Counted from the first letter of the stretch, positions 38,222 to 47,968 are shown. The stretch is DNA of 64,000 bases from Listeria ilorinensis (GCF_913566895.1 NZ_CAJYCN010000007.1:62001-126000); one strand, 5' to 3'. Notes: generated from the sequence alone by a model not told the origin. Translations and numbers: made by a program.

Positions 38222-38954
38222 CGGCTTCTTCTTTCGTTAACTGAATATAGATTTCATCCAGAGATGCCCCGCTCATCCCGAATTGTTCCTGTAAATCACG
38301 CAGCGTTCCTTCCGCTCGAATTCTGCCTTGGTGAAGAATGATAAATCGATCGCAATATTTTTCTGCGGTAGCAAGAATATGAGTAGACATCAAAATGCTT
38401 GCTCCATTGTCCCGCATCTCTTTAATCCAATCTAAGAGTGACTGAATGCCAAGCGGATCTAGACCAACGAAAGGTTCATCAATGATATAAAGTTTTGGCT
38501 GAATAAGAAAGGCTGACATGATCATCACCTTCTGTTTCATCCCTTTCGAAAAGTGCGCCGGAAACCAGTTTAATTTATTTTCCAGCCGGAATTCCTTCAA
38601 TAACGGGCGCATCCTTGCTTCCAATTCCTCTTCTGTCAGACCATATGCCATCGCAGTCAACTCTAAATGTTCTTTTAATGTTAATTCTTCATATAGGACA
38701 GGAGTTTCTGGGATATAAGCAAATTTAGAACGATATGCCTCGACATCTTCCGAAAGTGTAGCGCCTTCGATCTTGATGCTCCCTTTTTTCGGTTGCATAA
38801 GACCTGTTATATGTTTGATCGTCGTACTTTTACCCGCGCCATTCAGTCCGATCAGACCTGTAATTTGCTTTTCATCCAGTGAAAATGAAATATCCTGAAG
38901 AACTGGTCGCTTTGTATAGCCGCCCGTTAAATGTTCTACTTCCAATAAAGTCAT
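38205..38954 (-). CDS. ecsA: ABC transporter ATPase EcsA
   Basis: ATPase of the Ecs transporter, 249 residues. Walker A GLNGAGKSTT near residue 36, signature HFSKGMKQKVMIMSAF and Walker B LYIIDEPFVGLDPLG are all intact. The ATG follows GGAGGAAG. It is the first gene of the ecsAB unit and faces away from hit. Confidence 0.94.
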   Translation of the reverse strand: MTLLEVEHLTGGYTKRPVLQDISFSLDEKQITGLIGLNGAGKSTTIKHITGLMQPKKGSIKIEGATLSEDVEAYRSKFAYIPETPVLYEELTLKEHLELTAMAYGLTEEELEARMRPLLKEFRLENKLNWFPAHFSKGMKQKVMIMSAFLIQPKLYIIDEPFVGLDPLGIQSLLDWIKEMRDNGASILMSTHILATAEKYCDRFIILHQGRIRAEGTLRDLQEQFGMSGASLDEIYIQLTKEEADETGI

Positions 38955-39130
38955 CTGTCGACTTCCTCCTTTGCGTTTTGAAAGCTACATGTAGGTATTT
39001 TCTTACATCATAGCATAAAATGATTCTTTTCCCTAAAAATTTACCAAAACTTTAGCTTCGAGAAATGATTTTACGTTCTAAGTATGGTACATTTAAATGG
39101 AGAGATATGAAATGAGAGGTGGCCTTTTAA

Positions 39131-39553
39131 ATGGATGATTGTATTTTTTGCAAAATCGCAAAGGGGGACATCCCTTCTGCTAAAATTTATGAAGACGAAA
39201 AAGTCTATGCGTTCCTTGATCTTAGTCAAGTAACAAAAGGACATACGCTCATCATACCCAAAACACATGCACGTAATATTTTTGATCTACCAGAAGATGA
39301 GGCTGCTGAAATATTCCGCCGTGTACCTAAAATCGCAAATGCGCTAAAGCAAACATTGGCGTTGGAAGGCTTGAATGTTTTGAACAACAATGAAGAAGTT
39401 GCTAGTCAGTCTGTTTTCCATACTCATATTCATTTGCTACCGCGCTACTCAGCAAAAGATGATTTTGGCTTAAAATGGAAGGACAATTCCGGTAGTTATA
39501 CACAAGAAAGTTTTCAGGAATTAGCTGAATCAATTGCTGCACACATTCAGTAA
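39131..39553 (+). CDS. hit: HIT-family nucleotide hydrolase
   Basis: A 140-residue histidine-triad protein that cleaves nucleoside phosphoramidates or related AMP conjugates. It has a zinc-like site start MDDCIFCKIAKGDIPS and the triad QSVFHTHIHLLPR near residues 95-107. The ribosome site is GAGAGGTGG. It is followed after about 60 bases by the yhaH-like gene, and divergent from ecsA, as in Bacillus. Confidence 0.94.
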   Translation: MDDCIFCKIAKGDIPSAKIYEDEKVYAFLDLSQVTKGHTLIIPKTHARNIFDLPEDEAAEIFRRVPKIANALKQTLALEGLNVLNNNEEVASQSVFHTHIHLLPRYSAKDDFGLKWKDNSGSYTQESFQELAESIAAHIQ

Positions 39554-39611
39554 TATTTCTGACAAATGTATTGATTATTTATGGATGCATATTTTCTAAG
39601 GAGTGATTCTT

Positions 39612-39974
39612 ATGGATAAAAAATCATTTATTTTTGGAATTTTAGCAGGTGCCGTTACAGGGGCTGCTACTTCGATCCTACTTGCACCGAAATCTGGACG
39701 TGAGTTACGTGAGGATCTTGCACAAAAATCAGGCGAAGCTGGGGTTATTTTGAAAGAACTTGCTTACAACGCGAATGAGCTAGTCCAATCGATTCAAGTT
39801 CTGGGGACAGAGGGTTCGACACTTTTAAAAGATGTTTCCAGTGATATTGTGGATTCGGTCGCAAAGTGGAATGAAGAAATGGAGCCTGAGAAAAAACGAC
39901 TGAAAGATGAAATCAAGGATATGCAAAAAACGATTTCTGACCTTGAAAAAACATTAAAAAAAGATGCTAAGTAA
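39612..39974 (+). CDS. YtxH-domain protein (YhaH-like)
   Basis: A 120-residue protein with an N-terminal membrane-anchoring glycine-rich helix (FIFGILAGAVTGAATSILLA), then the YtxH motif PKSGRELREDL and a long coiled-coil tail rich in Lys and Glu (about 80-120). The ATG at 39612 is well spaced from AAGGAG; the in-frame codon at 39603 is too close. Such proteins are general-stress related in Bacillus, function unknown. Confidence 0.82.
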   Translation: MDKKSFIFGILAGAVTGAATSILLAPKSGRELREDLAQKSGEAGVILKELAYNANELVQSIQVLGTEGSTLLKDVSSDIVDSVAKWNEEMEPEKKRLKDEIKDMQKTISDLEKTLKKDAK

Positions 39975-39977
39975 TGG

Positions 39978-40022
39978 AAACTCTGTAAAAGGGCTTATCT
40001 CTCTTTTACAGAGTTCTTTTTA
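39978..40022 (+). terminator. Terminator after yhaH-like gene
   Basis: AACTCTGTAAAAG / CTTTTACAGAGTT with an 11-base loop and T run. Confidence 0.88.
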
Positions 40023-40161
40023 TGGAGAAATTGTTACACTTTCGTCAAAGATATGTTTTTTTAGAGAAAAAGGTTGAAAAGTCGCTGCTATGATACTACA
40101 ATATGATGGTATCATTTGCAGGAGCAGATGAATTTTGCTTGTTATCGGAGGACTGTTTTTA

Positions 40162-40701
40162 ATGCGCTGCTTAAAATCGGTGAATACGGAGAGACGTGAT
40201 GAATTTAATCGTTGTTTCTTAAAAAGCCTATTGATCTGGCTTGCGGCACTCTGTATCATCTTTTTGGCTCGAAATTTCTTAACAAATGATGAATTTTCAA
40301 CCAAGTATAACTTTTTAGCATTTTTAGGCTTATTTCTCATTTACCCGCTACATAAATTGCTCCATGTTCTAGCTGCATGGAAATATCGTGCTGGTGTTGC
40401 GGTTCATTTTAAACGGCACTTTTACATTATGCCTTGTATGCAGGTACGGATTCATCGGATCATTCCAAAGTGGCGTTATATTGCGTCTCTATCTTTTCCA
40501 TTTGCACTGATATCAATATTTTTGATTGGGCTTATGGTCATTTATCCGCTTTATAATACGCCTATTTTTCTAATTTTGCTATCTGTACATGTTGGTATGA
40601 GTTATCCAGACTTTATCCACATTCGAAAACTTTGGTATATGCCAAGAAATTGTTTTGTAGAAGATGCTGAACGTGGTTTTTCCATCTTAATTTCTGATTA
40701 G
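40162..40701 (+). CDS. DUF3267-type membrane protein
   Basis: A 179-residue protein with four to five membrane helices and a YPLHKLLHVLAAWKY segment resembling the HExxH-like region of DUF3267 (metalloprotease-like fold), although the Glu of HExxH is absent. The ATG at 40162 is preferred; the site CGGAGG lies about ten bases upstream. A similar gene precedes prsA in Listeria and Bacillus. Function unknown. Confidence 0.75.
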   Translation: MRCLKSVNTERRDEFNRCFLKSLLIWLAALCIIFLARNFLTNDEFSTKYNFLAFLGLFLIYPLHKLLHVLAAWKYRAGVAVHFKRHFYIMPCMQVRIHRIIPKWRYIASLSFPFALISIFLIGLMVIYPLYNTPIFLILLSVHVGMSYPDFIHIRKLWYMPRNCFVEDAERGFSILISD

Positions 40702-40756
40702 AAATGAGAATATGATTAAAATTTTAACATCTTTTCTTTTTCAGTGATTTTTATGG

Positions 40757-40762
40757 TATAGT
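40757..40762 (+). promoter_or_regulatory. -10 box of prsA
   Basis: TATAGT about 55 bases ahead of prsA, with a poor -35 region (TTCTTT at 40734-40739). Confidence 0.35.
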
Positions 40763-40816
40763 ATTTATGTGTTTATGGAGATTATTCCCAATCAACTAAG
40801 GAGCGTGTTTTTTTAT

Positions 40817-41761
40817 ATGAAAAAGAAATTAGCACTTGGACTTGTCATGCTTGTGGCAATGTTCTCACTCGCTGCATGCGGGGGCGGCGGTACAGTTGTT
40901 AAAACTGACGCAGGAGACGTAACAAAAGATGAAATGTATGATGCTATGAAAGATAAGTATGGTGAACAAACCGTGCAACAATTGACAATCGAAAAAGTCC
41001 TTTCCGATAAATATAAAGTGACCGATGATGAAGTCAATGCGAAGTACAAAGAATACGAAAAACAATATGGCGATCAATTCAGTTCAGTCCTTCAACAAAG
41101 TGGCTTGACTAAAGACACTTTCAAAGATAACATCCGCTATAACTTGTTAATTCAAAAAGCAACAGAAGCAAATGTTAAAACAGATGACAAAACACTGAAA
41201 AAATACTATGAAACTTGGGAACCAAAAATCACCGTTTCTCATATCTTAGTCGACAGTGAAGATAAAGCGAAAGAAGTAGAGCAAAAACTGAAAGATGGCG
41301 GTAACTGGGATGACCTTGCAAAAGAGTATTCCACTGATACCAACACAAAAGATAATGGTGGTAAGTTACCTGAATTCGGTCCTGGACAAATGGACGAAGC
41401 CTTTGAAAAAGCAGCTTATGGTCTGAAAAACAAAGGTGACATCAGTGAGCCTGTCCAAACTTCTTACGGCTGGCACATCATCAAGATGGACAAACCAGCA
41501 GAAAAAACAACCTATGACAAAGATAAAAAACAAGTCAAAGAAGATTATATTCAAAGTCAACTAACAACTGAAAACATGCAAAAAGCCATCTCAAAAGAAC
41601 TAAAAGCAGCAAACGTGAAGATTGAAGATAAAGACTTGAAAGATGCTCTTAGCCAATATACATCTACTAGCAACTCTTCTTCTAGTGATTCTTCAAAGAG
41701 CAGTGATAGTTCAAAGAGCGACGATAGTTCAAAGAGTGATGACAGCTCTTCCAGTAAATAA
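40817..41761 (+). CDS. prsA: Foldase lipoprotein PrsA
   Basis: Extracytoplasmic peptidyl-prolyl isomerase that folds secreted proteins, 314 residues. Lipobox LAAC with Cys21, N-terminal chaperone region, parvulin (PpiC) domain at about 138-226 (ITVSHILVDSEDKAKEV to SYGWHIIKMDK), C-terminal chaperone region, and then a Ser/Lys/Asp-rich tail of about 25 residues built on a tandem repeat. The ATG at 40817 is 11 bases after AAGGAG. In L. monocytogenes the PrsA at this locus is needed for virulence-factor folding; whether that applies here is unknown. Confidence 0.95.
   Translation: MKKKLALGLVMLVAMFSLAACGGGGTVVKTDAGDVTKDEMYDAMKDKYGEQTVQQLTIEKVLSDKYKVTDDEVNAKYKEYEKQYGDQFSSVLQQSGLTKDTFKDNIRYNLLIQKATEANVKTDDKTLKKYYETWEPKITVSHILVDSEDKAKEVEQKLKDGGNWDDLAKEYSTDTNTKDNGGKLPEFGPGQMDEAFEKAAYGLKNKGDISEPVQTSYGWHIIKMDKPAEKTTYDKDKKQVKEDYIQSQLTTENMQKAISKELKAANVKIEDKDLKDALSQYTSTSNSSSSDSSKSSDSSKSDDSSKSDDSSSSK
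41693..41746 (+). repeat. Three 18-bp tandem repeats in prsA
   Basis: Units of TCAAAGAGYRRYGAYAGY encode SKSSDS/SKSDDS/SKSDDS in the tail of PrsA. Units differ at a few positions. Confidence 0.85.
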
Positions 41762-41775
41762 TAAGATGATTCTTC

Positions 41776-41808
41776 CCCGGACTCTTTAAAAGAGCCCGGG
41801 TTTTTTAT
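41776..41808 (+). terminator. Terminator after prsA
   Basis: CCCGGACTCTTT / AGAGCCCGGG stem with a short A loop, then six T. Confidence 0.9.
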
Positions 41809-41829
41809 TAGAAAATTAGTCTCTACACA

Positions 41830-41878
41830 CAAAAAAAGAGCTTTGGAAATTTGGTCGTCAAACCGAATTCCAAAGCTC
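41830..41878 (-). terminator. Terminator after yhaM
   Basis: GAGCTTTGGAAATTTGGT pairs with ACCGAATTCCAAAGCTC; minus-strand T run follows. Confidence 0.88.
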
Positions 41879-41909
41879 CCTATTTTCATTACCCTGTAAA
41901 GGGATTTTT

Positions 41910-42857
41910 TTATTCTTGATCAAAGTTTGGACGGTAAAAGGAGCGATTATCTAAACCAAAAACACGCTCGCTGAATTCACCTGGTTTTGTGTGACGCAAT
42001 GCTTTATCCATCATGTTCATCGTAGCATCCATCAAATCGATTTGATGTAAGATTTCTGCTTCTCGAACTAGCGGAGGTTTAGGACTTCCCCATTCTCCCT
42101 TTCCATGATGTGCAAGCAGGACATGCTTCAACACAACAACTTCTTCTCCATCAATCTGCAATTCTTCTGCCATCTTACTGACTTCTTCCACCACAATAGA
42201 AATATGTCCAATCAAATTTCCTTCAAGTGTATAAGTAGCTGAAACCGGCCCAGAAAGTTCAATAACTTTCCCCATATCATGAAGAATGACACCTGCATAA
42301 AGCAAATCACGGTCGACTGTTGGATACAGATCTGCGATTGCCTTTGCCAGTCGAAGCATCGAAATAACGTGGAAACTAAGCCCAGAAACAAATTCATGAT
42401 GATGCCGGACTGCTGCTGGATAATCATAAAATCGATCTTGATATTTTTTTAATAGTGAACGCGTAATACGAACCAAATTGGCATTTTTCATTTTAAAAAT
42501 AAATTGCATGATTTCATTAGCAATCTCATCCTTGTCAATCGGTGCTGTCTCCATAAAATCTCCCGGTTTCACATTATCGACAGGAACCGCTTGTCTAATC
42601 TGCCGAATCTTCAATTGCTTACGGCCGCGATAATTTTGTATATCCCCTACAATATGGACGATTTGTTGTGCAGCATAGTTAGCCTCATCATTGTCCGATA
42701 CATCCCATAGTTTGGCTTCCAGTTCCCCTGATTTATCCTGCAAAACTAAACTTAAAAATGGCTTCCCGTTACTTGCAATTCCTTTTGTGCTGGATTTAAT
42801 CAATAAAAATAGATCCACACCAGCGCCTACTTCATAATCAAGTAATTTCTTTTCCAT
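41910..42857 (-). CDS. yhaM: 3'-5' exoribonuclease YhaM
   Basis: An RNase that trims RNA and single-stranded DNA from the 3' end, 315 residues. It has an N-terminal OB fold (about 15-95) and an HD domain with [17 protein letters not shown], the metal motif [14 protein letters not shown], and [14 protein letters not shown]. The ATG at 42857 is better spaced from the AAGG site than the one two codons upstream. It follows the yhaO-yhaN pair, as in Bacillus. Confidence 0.92.
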   Translation of the reverse strand: MEKKLLDYEVGAGVDLFLLIKSSTKGIASNGKPFLSLVLQDKSGELEAKLWDVSDNDEANYAAQQIVHIVGDIQNYRGRKQLKIRQIRQAVPVDNVKPGDFMETAPIDKDEIANEIMQFIFKMKNANLVRITRSLLKKYQDRFYDYPAAVRHHHEFVSGLSFHVISMLRLAKAIADLYPTVDRDLLYAGVILHDMGKVIELSGPVSATYTLEGNLIGHISIVVEEVSKMAEELQIDGEEVVVLKHVLLAHHGKGEWGSPKPPLVREAEILHQIDLMDATMNMMDKALRHTKPGEFSERVFGLDNRSFYRPNFDQE

Positions 42858-42896
42858 TTGCATCGCCTTCTTTCTATATCATGCTGGGTTCATCTT

Positions 42897-45671
42897 TTAG
42901 TATAGCACGAGTGACTCCTGTTCGGAAAAATATTTATCTGCCTGCTTATGACAAGTGAAAAACAAAATCTGATTCTTTCCTTTTCGTTTTTCCAACAATT
43001 TCATAATGGCATCAAGCCGCTTAGCATCAAAATTGACAAATCCATCATCAATAAGTAGCGGCAGTGGGTAATCTTCAGAAATAATATCAATCAGGGCAAA
43101 ACGGACAGCCAAATAGAGTTGTTCTTTAGTGGCTTGACTCAATTCTTCTGATCGGAAATGCGTGTCATCATGGCGTATAACTTCAAGCTTTTCATTTTGG
43201 AATTGAACATCTTTGTAGGCGCCATTCGTTAATTCAGCAAAATAACTCGCAGCAAATTGCCTAGCTTTAGGGAATTTATCTTCCTGTAAATGGTTCATTG
43301 TTTCGTAGATGAGTGCTTGTGCTGTTTTTAGTTCAATCCACTGCTGAGCAAGATCTTGTAGTTCATTTTTTTCCATATAGTAGTGCTGCATCAGCTCGCT
43401 ATAAGTCCCGCCTTCTTCCAATTGTTCAATTTGATGCGCCTTTTGCATCCGTTCATTGCGTAAAACTTGCTCCTCATATTCTAAAGTCTTTGCTGCTTCA
43501 GCAAGTTCTAATTCTGTTTTTTCTAGCTCTGCTTGCTGCTCGTACTTGCTTAATTGAAGGATTTGTTCATCAGGCAATTGGCCTTTCAGAAGCAGCATTC
43601 GTTCTTTCGCTTGCAGATAATCACGTGCTTTTTGAGCAGCTTGACGAAAACTTGCTTCATCATTGACCTTTGCATCGCGGTAAAGCGCCTGTTTTGCTGC
43701 CATCAAGGTGTCGATATCTCGTTCAAGCAACTGAATATCTTGCTCTAGTTGCTCCAACTTTTCTTGAATTTTGATCCCAGCTTCGGCATCCGCGCGGTTA
43801 CGTTTTAAAAAATGACGCATTTCTGCCACCTGTTCTTCAACTGGTACATGAGATGTTGTAATAGATAAGGATGCTACTGTAGATGCCCATTTTTCTAGAA
43901 AAGGGCTAATTTCCTCAATTTCAACTTGCATCTGCTTATTTTTTTCATGTAGTTTTTGGCAGGCTTCACACTTTTGGACAAGCATCACGAGGGATTCGTT
44001 TCTCATCGATGAAAGTCCTAGTTGCCTTAAAAACTGCTGTTTGGTCAGTTGATGATCTCGGATGGCCGCAGCTAGTTCCCTTTCCTCCCTTTCATACTCG
44101 ACAAGTGCCAAAGCAAGTTCATCTGTTTCAGCAAGCAGAGCCTGCCAATTCTGTCGTTTTTGCTTTTGTTCAAAATAGGCCATCATATCTAACTGACTCA
44201 TTTCTTGCCCACTTTTCGATCGATTGCTGAAAAAGAAACCTAAACCTATCAATAATCCTAAACCACCTAGTGCGCCCAGCCACCATAGTGAAATGAAACT
44301 GGCAGCAAGCAAGAGAATCAGTCCTATCCCACTACTGGCGATTGCTGCTTGTTGCACGCTAGATGAACTTTTTTTCTGCTTTTTGGATTGATAGGCTGCT
44401 TCAAATTGCGCTATTTTATCTGCTGGCCATAGTTCAGTCTCCATTCTTTCAAGTTGAGTACTCTTTTTCTGGATCAACTCTTCTTTTTCTCTTTTTTGAG
44501 TGGCTAGTCTTTCTTCTTGTTGTTGATATTTTTGTTCTGTGATTGTTAGTTCTTCAGCTTGCTGTAAAGCATCAGAAGGCACATATATATCATAATCATG
44601 GAGATCCAGCTCTTCCATCAATTGATTTTCAAAGAGCGTTTCTTCGTTTAAACGTTTTTGTAGTTGTAAAAGCTGCTTTATTTTATCTTGATAAAGTGGC
44701 CATTCATTCAAACTTACCTCGATCTGACTGAGAAGTGAATCCGACTCTTCCTTTTGTTTAAAAGCTGGATTTTCTTTTAATGTCTGCTGCCGTTCTTTGA
44801 GCTGCAGATATCTATTTTGCTTTTGGTTCAATTCTGTCAATAAATGTTCCAGACGAATAATACCATCCGTTGGAAACTCCTGCTCACCATATTTTTCAGC
44901 TATCCTTTCTAGCCCCTGCCATTCTTCGTAAACGGGCCACTTTCTCCGCAAAGCCTCTAATTCAAGTCGCTGCAATTGATTGGCGGCAGCAGATTGCTGA
45001 TTCTCATCCAACCGTTGTTCTGTTTCGTTCCATTCTTTTTTTAATTGCTGATACTTTTGGTTCGCTGATTTTGCATGTATGTAAGCTTGATGGGCTTCCT
45101 TTGTCCGTAGCAATTGCTGATTGATAATAGGATTGCGACCGCTGGGTTTAAACAACTGCTCCATCTGCTTTTCCAAATCAGCCACCGCCCTGAGCAACTT
45201 ATCAGAACCTATTGTTCCTGCTTGCAACAAATATCTTTCAAATTCGCTTTGTTTCATTTGATTGATCTGTTGCAGGCCATGTATATCAAATGAAAAAATA
45301 GCCTCATAACTAGCCCTGTCCATGTCAGCTAAAATCTCAGACAGCCGCTCTTCCCCGGCAATCGTTCCGTCTTCCAGATACAGGTTGACATCACCAGTCG
45401 CTTTGCCCTTAAGACGTTCAACAACCACTATACCAAGACACGTTTCCGAAAGCGTCAAGCGTCCTCCATACGGGCCCTGATTTTTAGGTTCCATACGCGG
45501 AATAGTTTGCTGCTTCGTTGGAAAGCCAAATAATATACTATGGATAAAAGCCATAATTGTGGACTTGCCTGCTTCATTCTCACCATAGATCATTTGGAAA
45601 GCTTGAATATCATGAAAAGTTGTATTCTGCCATTTTCCATATCCTAAAATAGCAATCTCTGTTATCTTCAT
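42897..45671 (-). CDS. yhaN: YhaN, SbcC-like ATPase
   Basis: Large ATPase of the SMC/Rad50 type, 924 residues, partner of the nuclease YhaO. Walker A YGENEAGKST is near residue 31, long Gln/Glu-rich coiled coils run at about 180-430 and 490-780, and the C-terminal half-site has LPLLIDDGFVNFD. Between the coils lie two adjacent hydrophobic segments (about 443-480) that look like a membrane hairpin, as known in this family. Its start overlaps the yhaO stop by four bases. Likely DNA-end processing or repair, inferred from family. Confidence 0.9.
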   Translation of the reverse strand: MKITEIAILGYGKWQNTTFHDIQAFQMIYGENEAGKSTIMAFIHSILFGFPTKQQTIPRMEPKNQGPYGGRLTLSETCLGIVVVERLKGKATGDVNLYLEDGTIAGEERLSEILADMDRASYEAIFSFDIHGLQQINQMKQSEFERYLLQAGTIGSDKLLRAVADLEKQMEQLFKPSGRNPIINQQLLRTKEAHQAYIHAKSANQKYQQLKKEWNETEQRLDENQQSAAANQLQRLELEALRRKWPVYEEWQGLERIAEKYGEQEFPTDGIIRLEHLLTELNQKQNRYLQLKERQQTLKENPAFKQKEESDSLLSQIEVSLNEWPLYQDKIKQLLQLQKRLNEETLFENQLMEELDLHDYDIYVPSDALQQAEELTITEQKYQQQEERLATQKREKEELIQKKSTQLERMETELWPADKIAQFEAAYQSKKQKKSSSSVQQAAIASSGIGLILLLAASFISLWWLGALGGLGLLIGLGFFFSNRSKSGQEMSQLDMMAYFEQKQKRQNWQALLAETDELALALVEYEREERELAAAIRDHQLTKQQFLRQLGLSSMRNESLVMLVQKCEACQKLHEKNKQMQVEIEEISPFLEKWASTVASLSITTSHVPVEEQVAEMRHFLKRNRADAEAGIKIQEKLEQLEQDIQLLERDIDTLMAAKQALYRDAKVNDEASFRQAAQKARDYLQAKERMLLLKGQLPDEQILQLSKYEQQAELEKTELELAEAAKTLEYEEQVLRNERMQKAHQIEQLEEGGTYSELMQHYYMEKNELQDLAQQWIELKTAQALIYETMNHLQEDKFPKARQFAASYFAELTNGAYKDVQFQNEKLEVIRHDDTHFRSEELSQATKEQLYLAVRFALIDIISEDYPLPLLIDDGFVNFDAKRLDAIMKLLEKRKGKNQILFFTCHKQADKYFSEQESLVLY

Positions 45672-46903
45672 TTCTTTTCACCTTCCAGATCTGCAAGTAA
45701 GCTTCCAACTCGCTTCATGGCCTTTGTTGTTATTTCCTGTCGTTCGCTTTCGCTGATATCCTCCATAAAACGGCTCATACCCGAATGAAAATAAAGGGCT
45801 TCAATATTTTGAAAAAACGGTCCTTCTGCATCTAATTTATCTTTTGCAAACTGCCACTCTTCTTGAAGCAGACCATTTTTCCACCAGTCTTCAGCCACTT
45901 CATCGTGGTTTTCAGAAAAAAACAGCTGGTTTACCCACACAAATGTCCCGTCTTCTGCTAACGCCTGCTCCTGCAGCATGGAAAGCCAGTCTTCGCGCAG
46001 TAATTTATCGTTATGCGGCATTTCAATATGCAACTGTAAAAAATAGGATTCGGGCAACTCCTTGTAATGCGCCAAGCAATCAGTCAACCTTTTAAAGAGC
46101 TGTGTCTTATCCGGGACCTCGTCAAACTGGATGATCACATCTTCCCAAATCAACGGACTTGTCGGTATAAAAGTCGCTGTGCTGCCTCCTTCGTCAAGCG
46201 TTACGAAAGTGCAGCCTTTTGGTCCCAGTTCTTTACGACTTCTGCCCTGCATATTGCCGGGATAATGAATCATTGGTTCCAAATCCAAGGTCATTCGCTT
46301 ATGGATATGTCCCAAAGCCCAGTAATCAAAACGTTTGCTCTTTAATTCATTTACTGAAAACGGCGCATAGACATCGTGGGCTTCCGATTGGGTGATTTCT
46401 GACCCGTGAAGCAGTCCGATATGAAAATCAGCTTCTCCTGTCCGTTGATATTCTTGGATCCGTTTTTCAGGTATATGACGCCGATCATAGCTAAAGCCAT
46501 AAATACTTGCCGTCGGACGATTGGCACGCTGAAAAAGAACTGTTTTCACATGTGGAGGAAAAACTGTGACATTCTCAGGTAGCTGCAAGCGATCCTGTCC
46601 CTCCGCGTAAAAGTCATGATTCCCGTGGATTAAATAAACTGGGATATCGGCTTGTTCAAGACGTTTCATTTCCTGATAAAAAACAACTTGGGCTCGAATA
46701 CTTAGATCTTCTTTATCGTAAATATCTCCAGCAATCAGCACAAAATCAACTGCTTCCCGAATCGCGGCATCTACCCCGCGAGCCAAAGAGCGATTCGAAG
46801 CTTCTTTGATTTCAGCAAATAGGCGTTCAGGTATTTTTTTAAGACCGGCAAATGGGCTGTCCAAATGCAGATCGGCCATATGAATGAATCGCAAATTTTT
46901 CAT
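45668..46903 (-). CDS. yhaO: YhaO, Mre11/SbcD-like nuclease
   Basis: A calcineurin-type phosphoesterase of 411 residues. Motifs are FIHMADLHLD near residue 5, LIAGDIYDKE, LIHGNHDF and LGHIHKRM, all with their metal-binding residues, followed by a C-terminal capping domain. The ATG at 46903 has GGGAG nine bases ahead; a TTG six codons upstream is rejected. It is translationally coupled to YhaN and probably acts with it as a nuclease complex. Confidence 0.92.
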   Translation of the reverse strand: MKNLRFIHMADLHLDSPFAGLKKIPERLFAEIKEASNRSLARGVDAAIREAVDFVLIAGDIYDKEDLSIRAQVVFYQEMKRLEQADIPVYLIHGNHDFYAEGQDRLQLPENVTVFPPHVKTVLFQRANRPTASIYGFSYDRRHIPEKRIQEYQRTGEADFHIGLLHGSEITQSEAHDVYAPFSVNELKSKRFDYWALGHIHKRMTLDLEPMIHYPGNMQGRSRKELGPKGCTFVTLDEGGSTATFIPTSPLIWEDVIIQFDEVPDKTQLFKRLTDCLAHYKELPESYFLQLHIEMPHNDKLLREDWLSMLQEQALAEDGTFVWVNQLFFSENHDEVAEDWWKNGLLQEEWQFAKDKLDAEGPFFQNIEALYFHSGMSRFMEDISESERQEITTKAMKRVGSLLADLEGEKK

Positions 46904-47041
46904 AAAAAGCGTCTCCCTCAAAACGAATATATGTTCTCATTATACTTGTTTCGTCCTTCTCTTGCAAGCTTCTACAAAAGCAGCTAACAAATTTTTCTAA
47001 TTATGCTACAATAAAGAAAAACAGACTTGGAGGGAGCAAAG

Positions 47042-47464
47042 ATGGCGGACTGGAAACAACAACTTGGTGTGTATGGTGTTTACATAGAAAACGGGAAAAT
47101 TTTCAGCATCTTACAAAAAGATGAAGGACCGTTCCAAAATAAATACGACCTGCCCGGTGGCTCTCTACTTGAGAATGAAATGCTTGCAGATGCGTTAAAA
47201 CGCCATATGCATCGTTTCGACACGGAAGCCGAGCTTATAGCCCAACTTGGCAGCTATGATTTCTTGATTGGCTATGAGAAAGCACAGATTATCCATCACA
47301 TTGCACTCGTTTTTCAGTTGAAGTTATATTTTGCACGTGAAAAAGAAATCCCATTAATTTTTGAAACCCCTTCTGAAAAACCTGCTGAATTTGTCATGCT
47401 ACCACTTGAAAAGATCACAAATACCAACGCTACACCCCTTTTAAATCTTATCAAAACGCTATAA
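47042..47464 (+). CDS. Nudix-fold protein with degenerate Nudix box
   Basis: A 140-residue Nudix-fold protein. The box begins normally with GGSLLENE, but the helix that should read REUxEE is RHMHRF, so the metal-binding glutamates are lost. It is probably not a normal pyrophosphohydrolase and may bind a nucleotide instead. The ATG at 47042 follows GGAGGG. It is convergent with the YlbF-family gene and shares a bidirectional terminator. Family assignment is good, activity doubtful. Confidence 0.78.
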   Translation: MADWKQQLGVYGVYIENGKIFSILQKDEGPFQNKYDLPGGSLLENEMLADALKRHMHRFDTEAELIAQLGSYDFLIGYEKAQIIHHIALVFQLKLYFAREKEIPLIFETPSEKPAEFVMLPLEKITNTNATPLLNLIKTL

Positions 47465-47465
47465 A

Positions 47466-47523
47466 AAAACGGAAATTCGACAATTGTCACGTTTCGATAA
47501 CTTGACTGCCGAATTTCCGTTTT
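47466..47523. terminator. Bidirectional terminator
   Basis: Perfect 14-base arms AAAACGGAAATTCG / CGAATTTCCGTTTT with a 30-base loop. Confidence 0.85.
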
Positions 47524-47533
47524 CAGATTAGAA

Positions 47534-47890
47534 TCAGTTGCCCTCAATGTTGTATAGGTCTTGCAGTGGCATCATGATGATCCGGTTAAGATCATTGATG
47601 ATTGTGCTCATGGCTTGTTCTTTCTCCATTAATTTTAGAATCGTTTGATTGGCTTGTACTTCTTCTGCTACTGCTTGTGCTTTTTGTACAAGTTCATCAT
47701 CTAATTCCTGCCCTGTCATTTGGCGTTCTTGAATAGTCACTTGGACTTCACGAAAACGATCGAATTTTTCCTTTGCTTCTGCATCTGCATTCACTTCTTT
47801 GTATGCTTCCTGCAGATTTTTAAATTCCGCTGTTTCACGGATGCCGCGTTCCAAACCGTTTGCTAAATCGTAAATATTTTCGCTCATCAT
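47534..47890 (-). CDS. YlbF/YmcA-family protein (YheA-like)
   Basis: A 118-residue all-helical protein of the Com_YlbF family, with [19 protein letters not shown] and a long central coiled coil. Relatives in Bacillus (YlbF, YmcA, YaaT) guide RNase Y; YheA is the paralogue in this neighbourhood. The start has two ATG codons with GGAGG upstream. It follows the DUF445 gene by 78 bases, matching the yheB-yheA pair. Confidence 0.85.
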   Translation of the reverse strand: MMSENIYDLANGLERGIRETAEFKNLQEAYKEVNADAEAKEKFDRFREVQVTIQERQMTGQELDDELVQKAQAVAEEVQANQTILKLMEKEQAMSTIINDLNRIIMMPLQDLYNIEGN

Positions 47891-47968
47891 AAATCCTCCA
47901 GATATCTGATTTTATTTCTACCTTATCACTATAACAAAAGACCCGAACAGAAGCCAGTTAAAAAGCTG

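Noticed and set aside
40724-40737. PrfA-like half site before prsA (TTAACATCTTTTCT)
   Set aside because: Only the left half of TTAACA-N2-TGTTAA is present and the organism may lack PrfA; AT-rich chance match.
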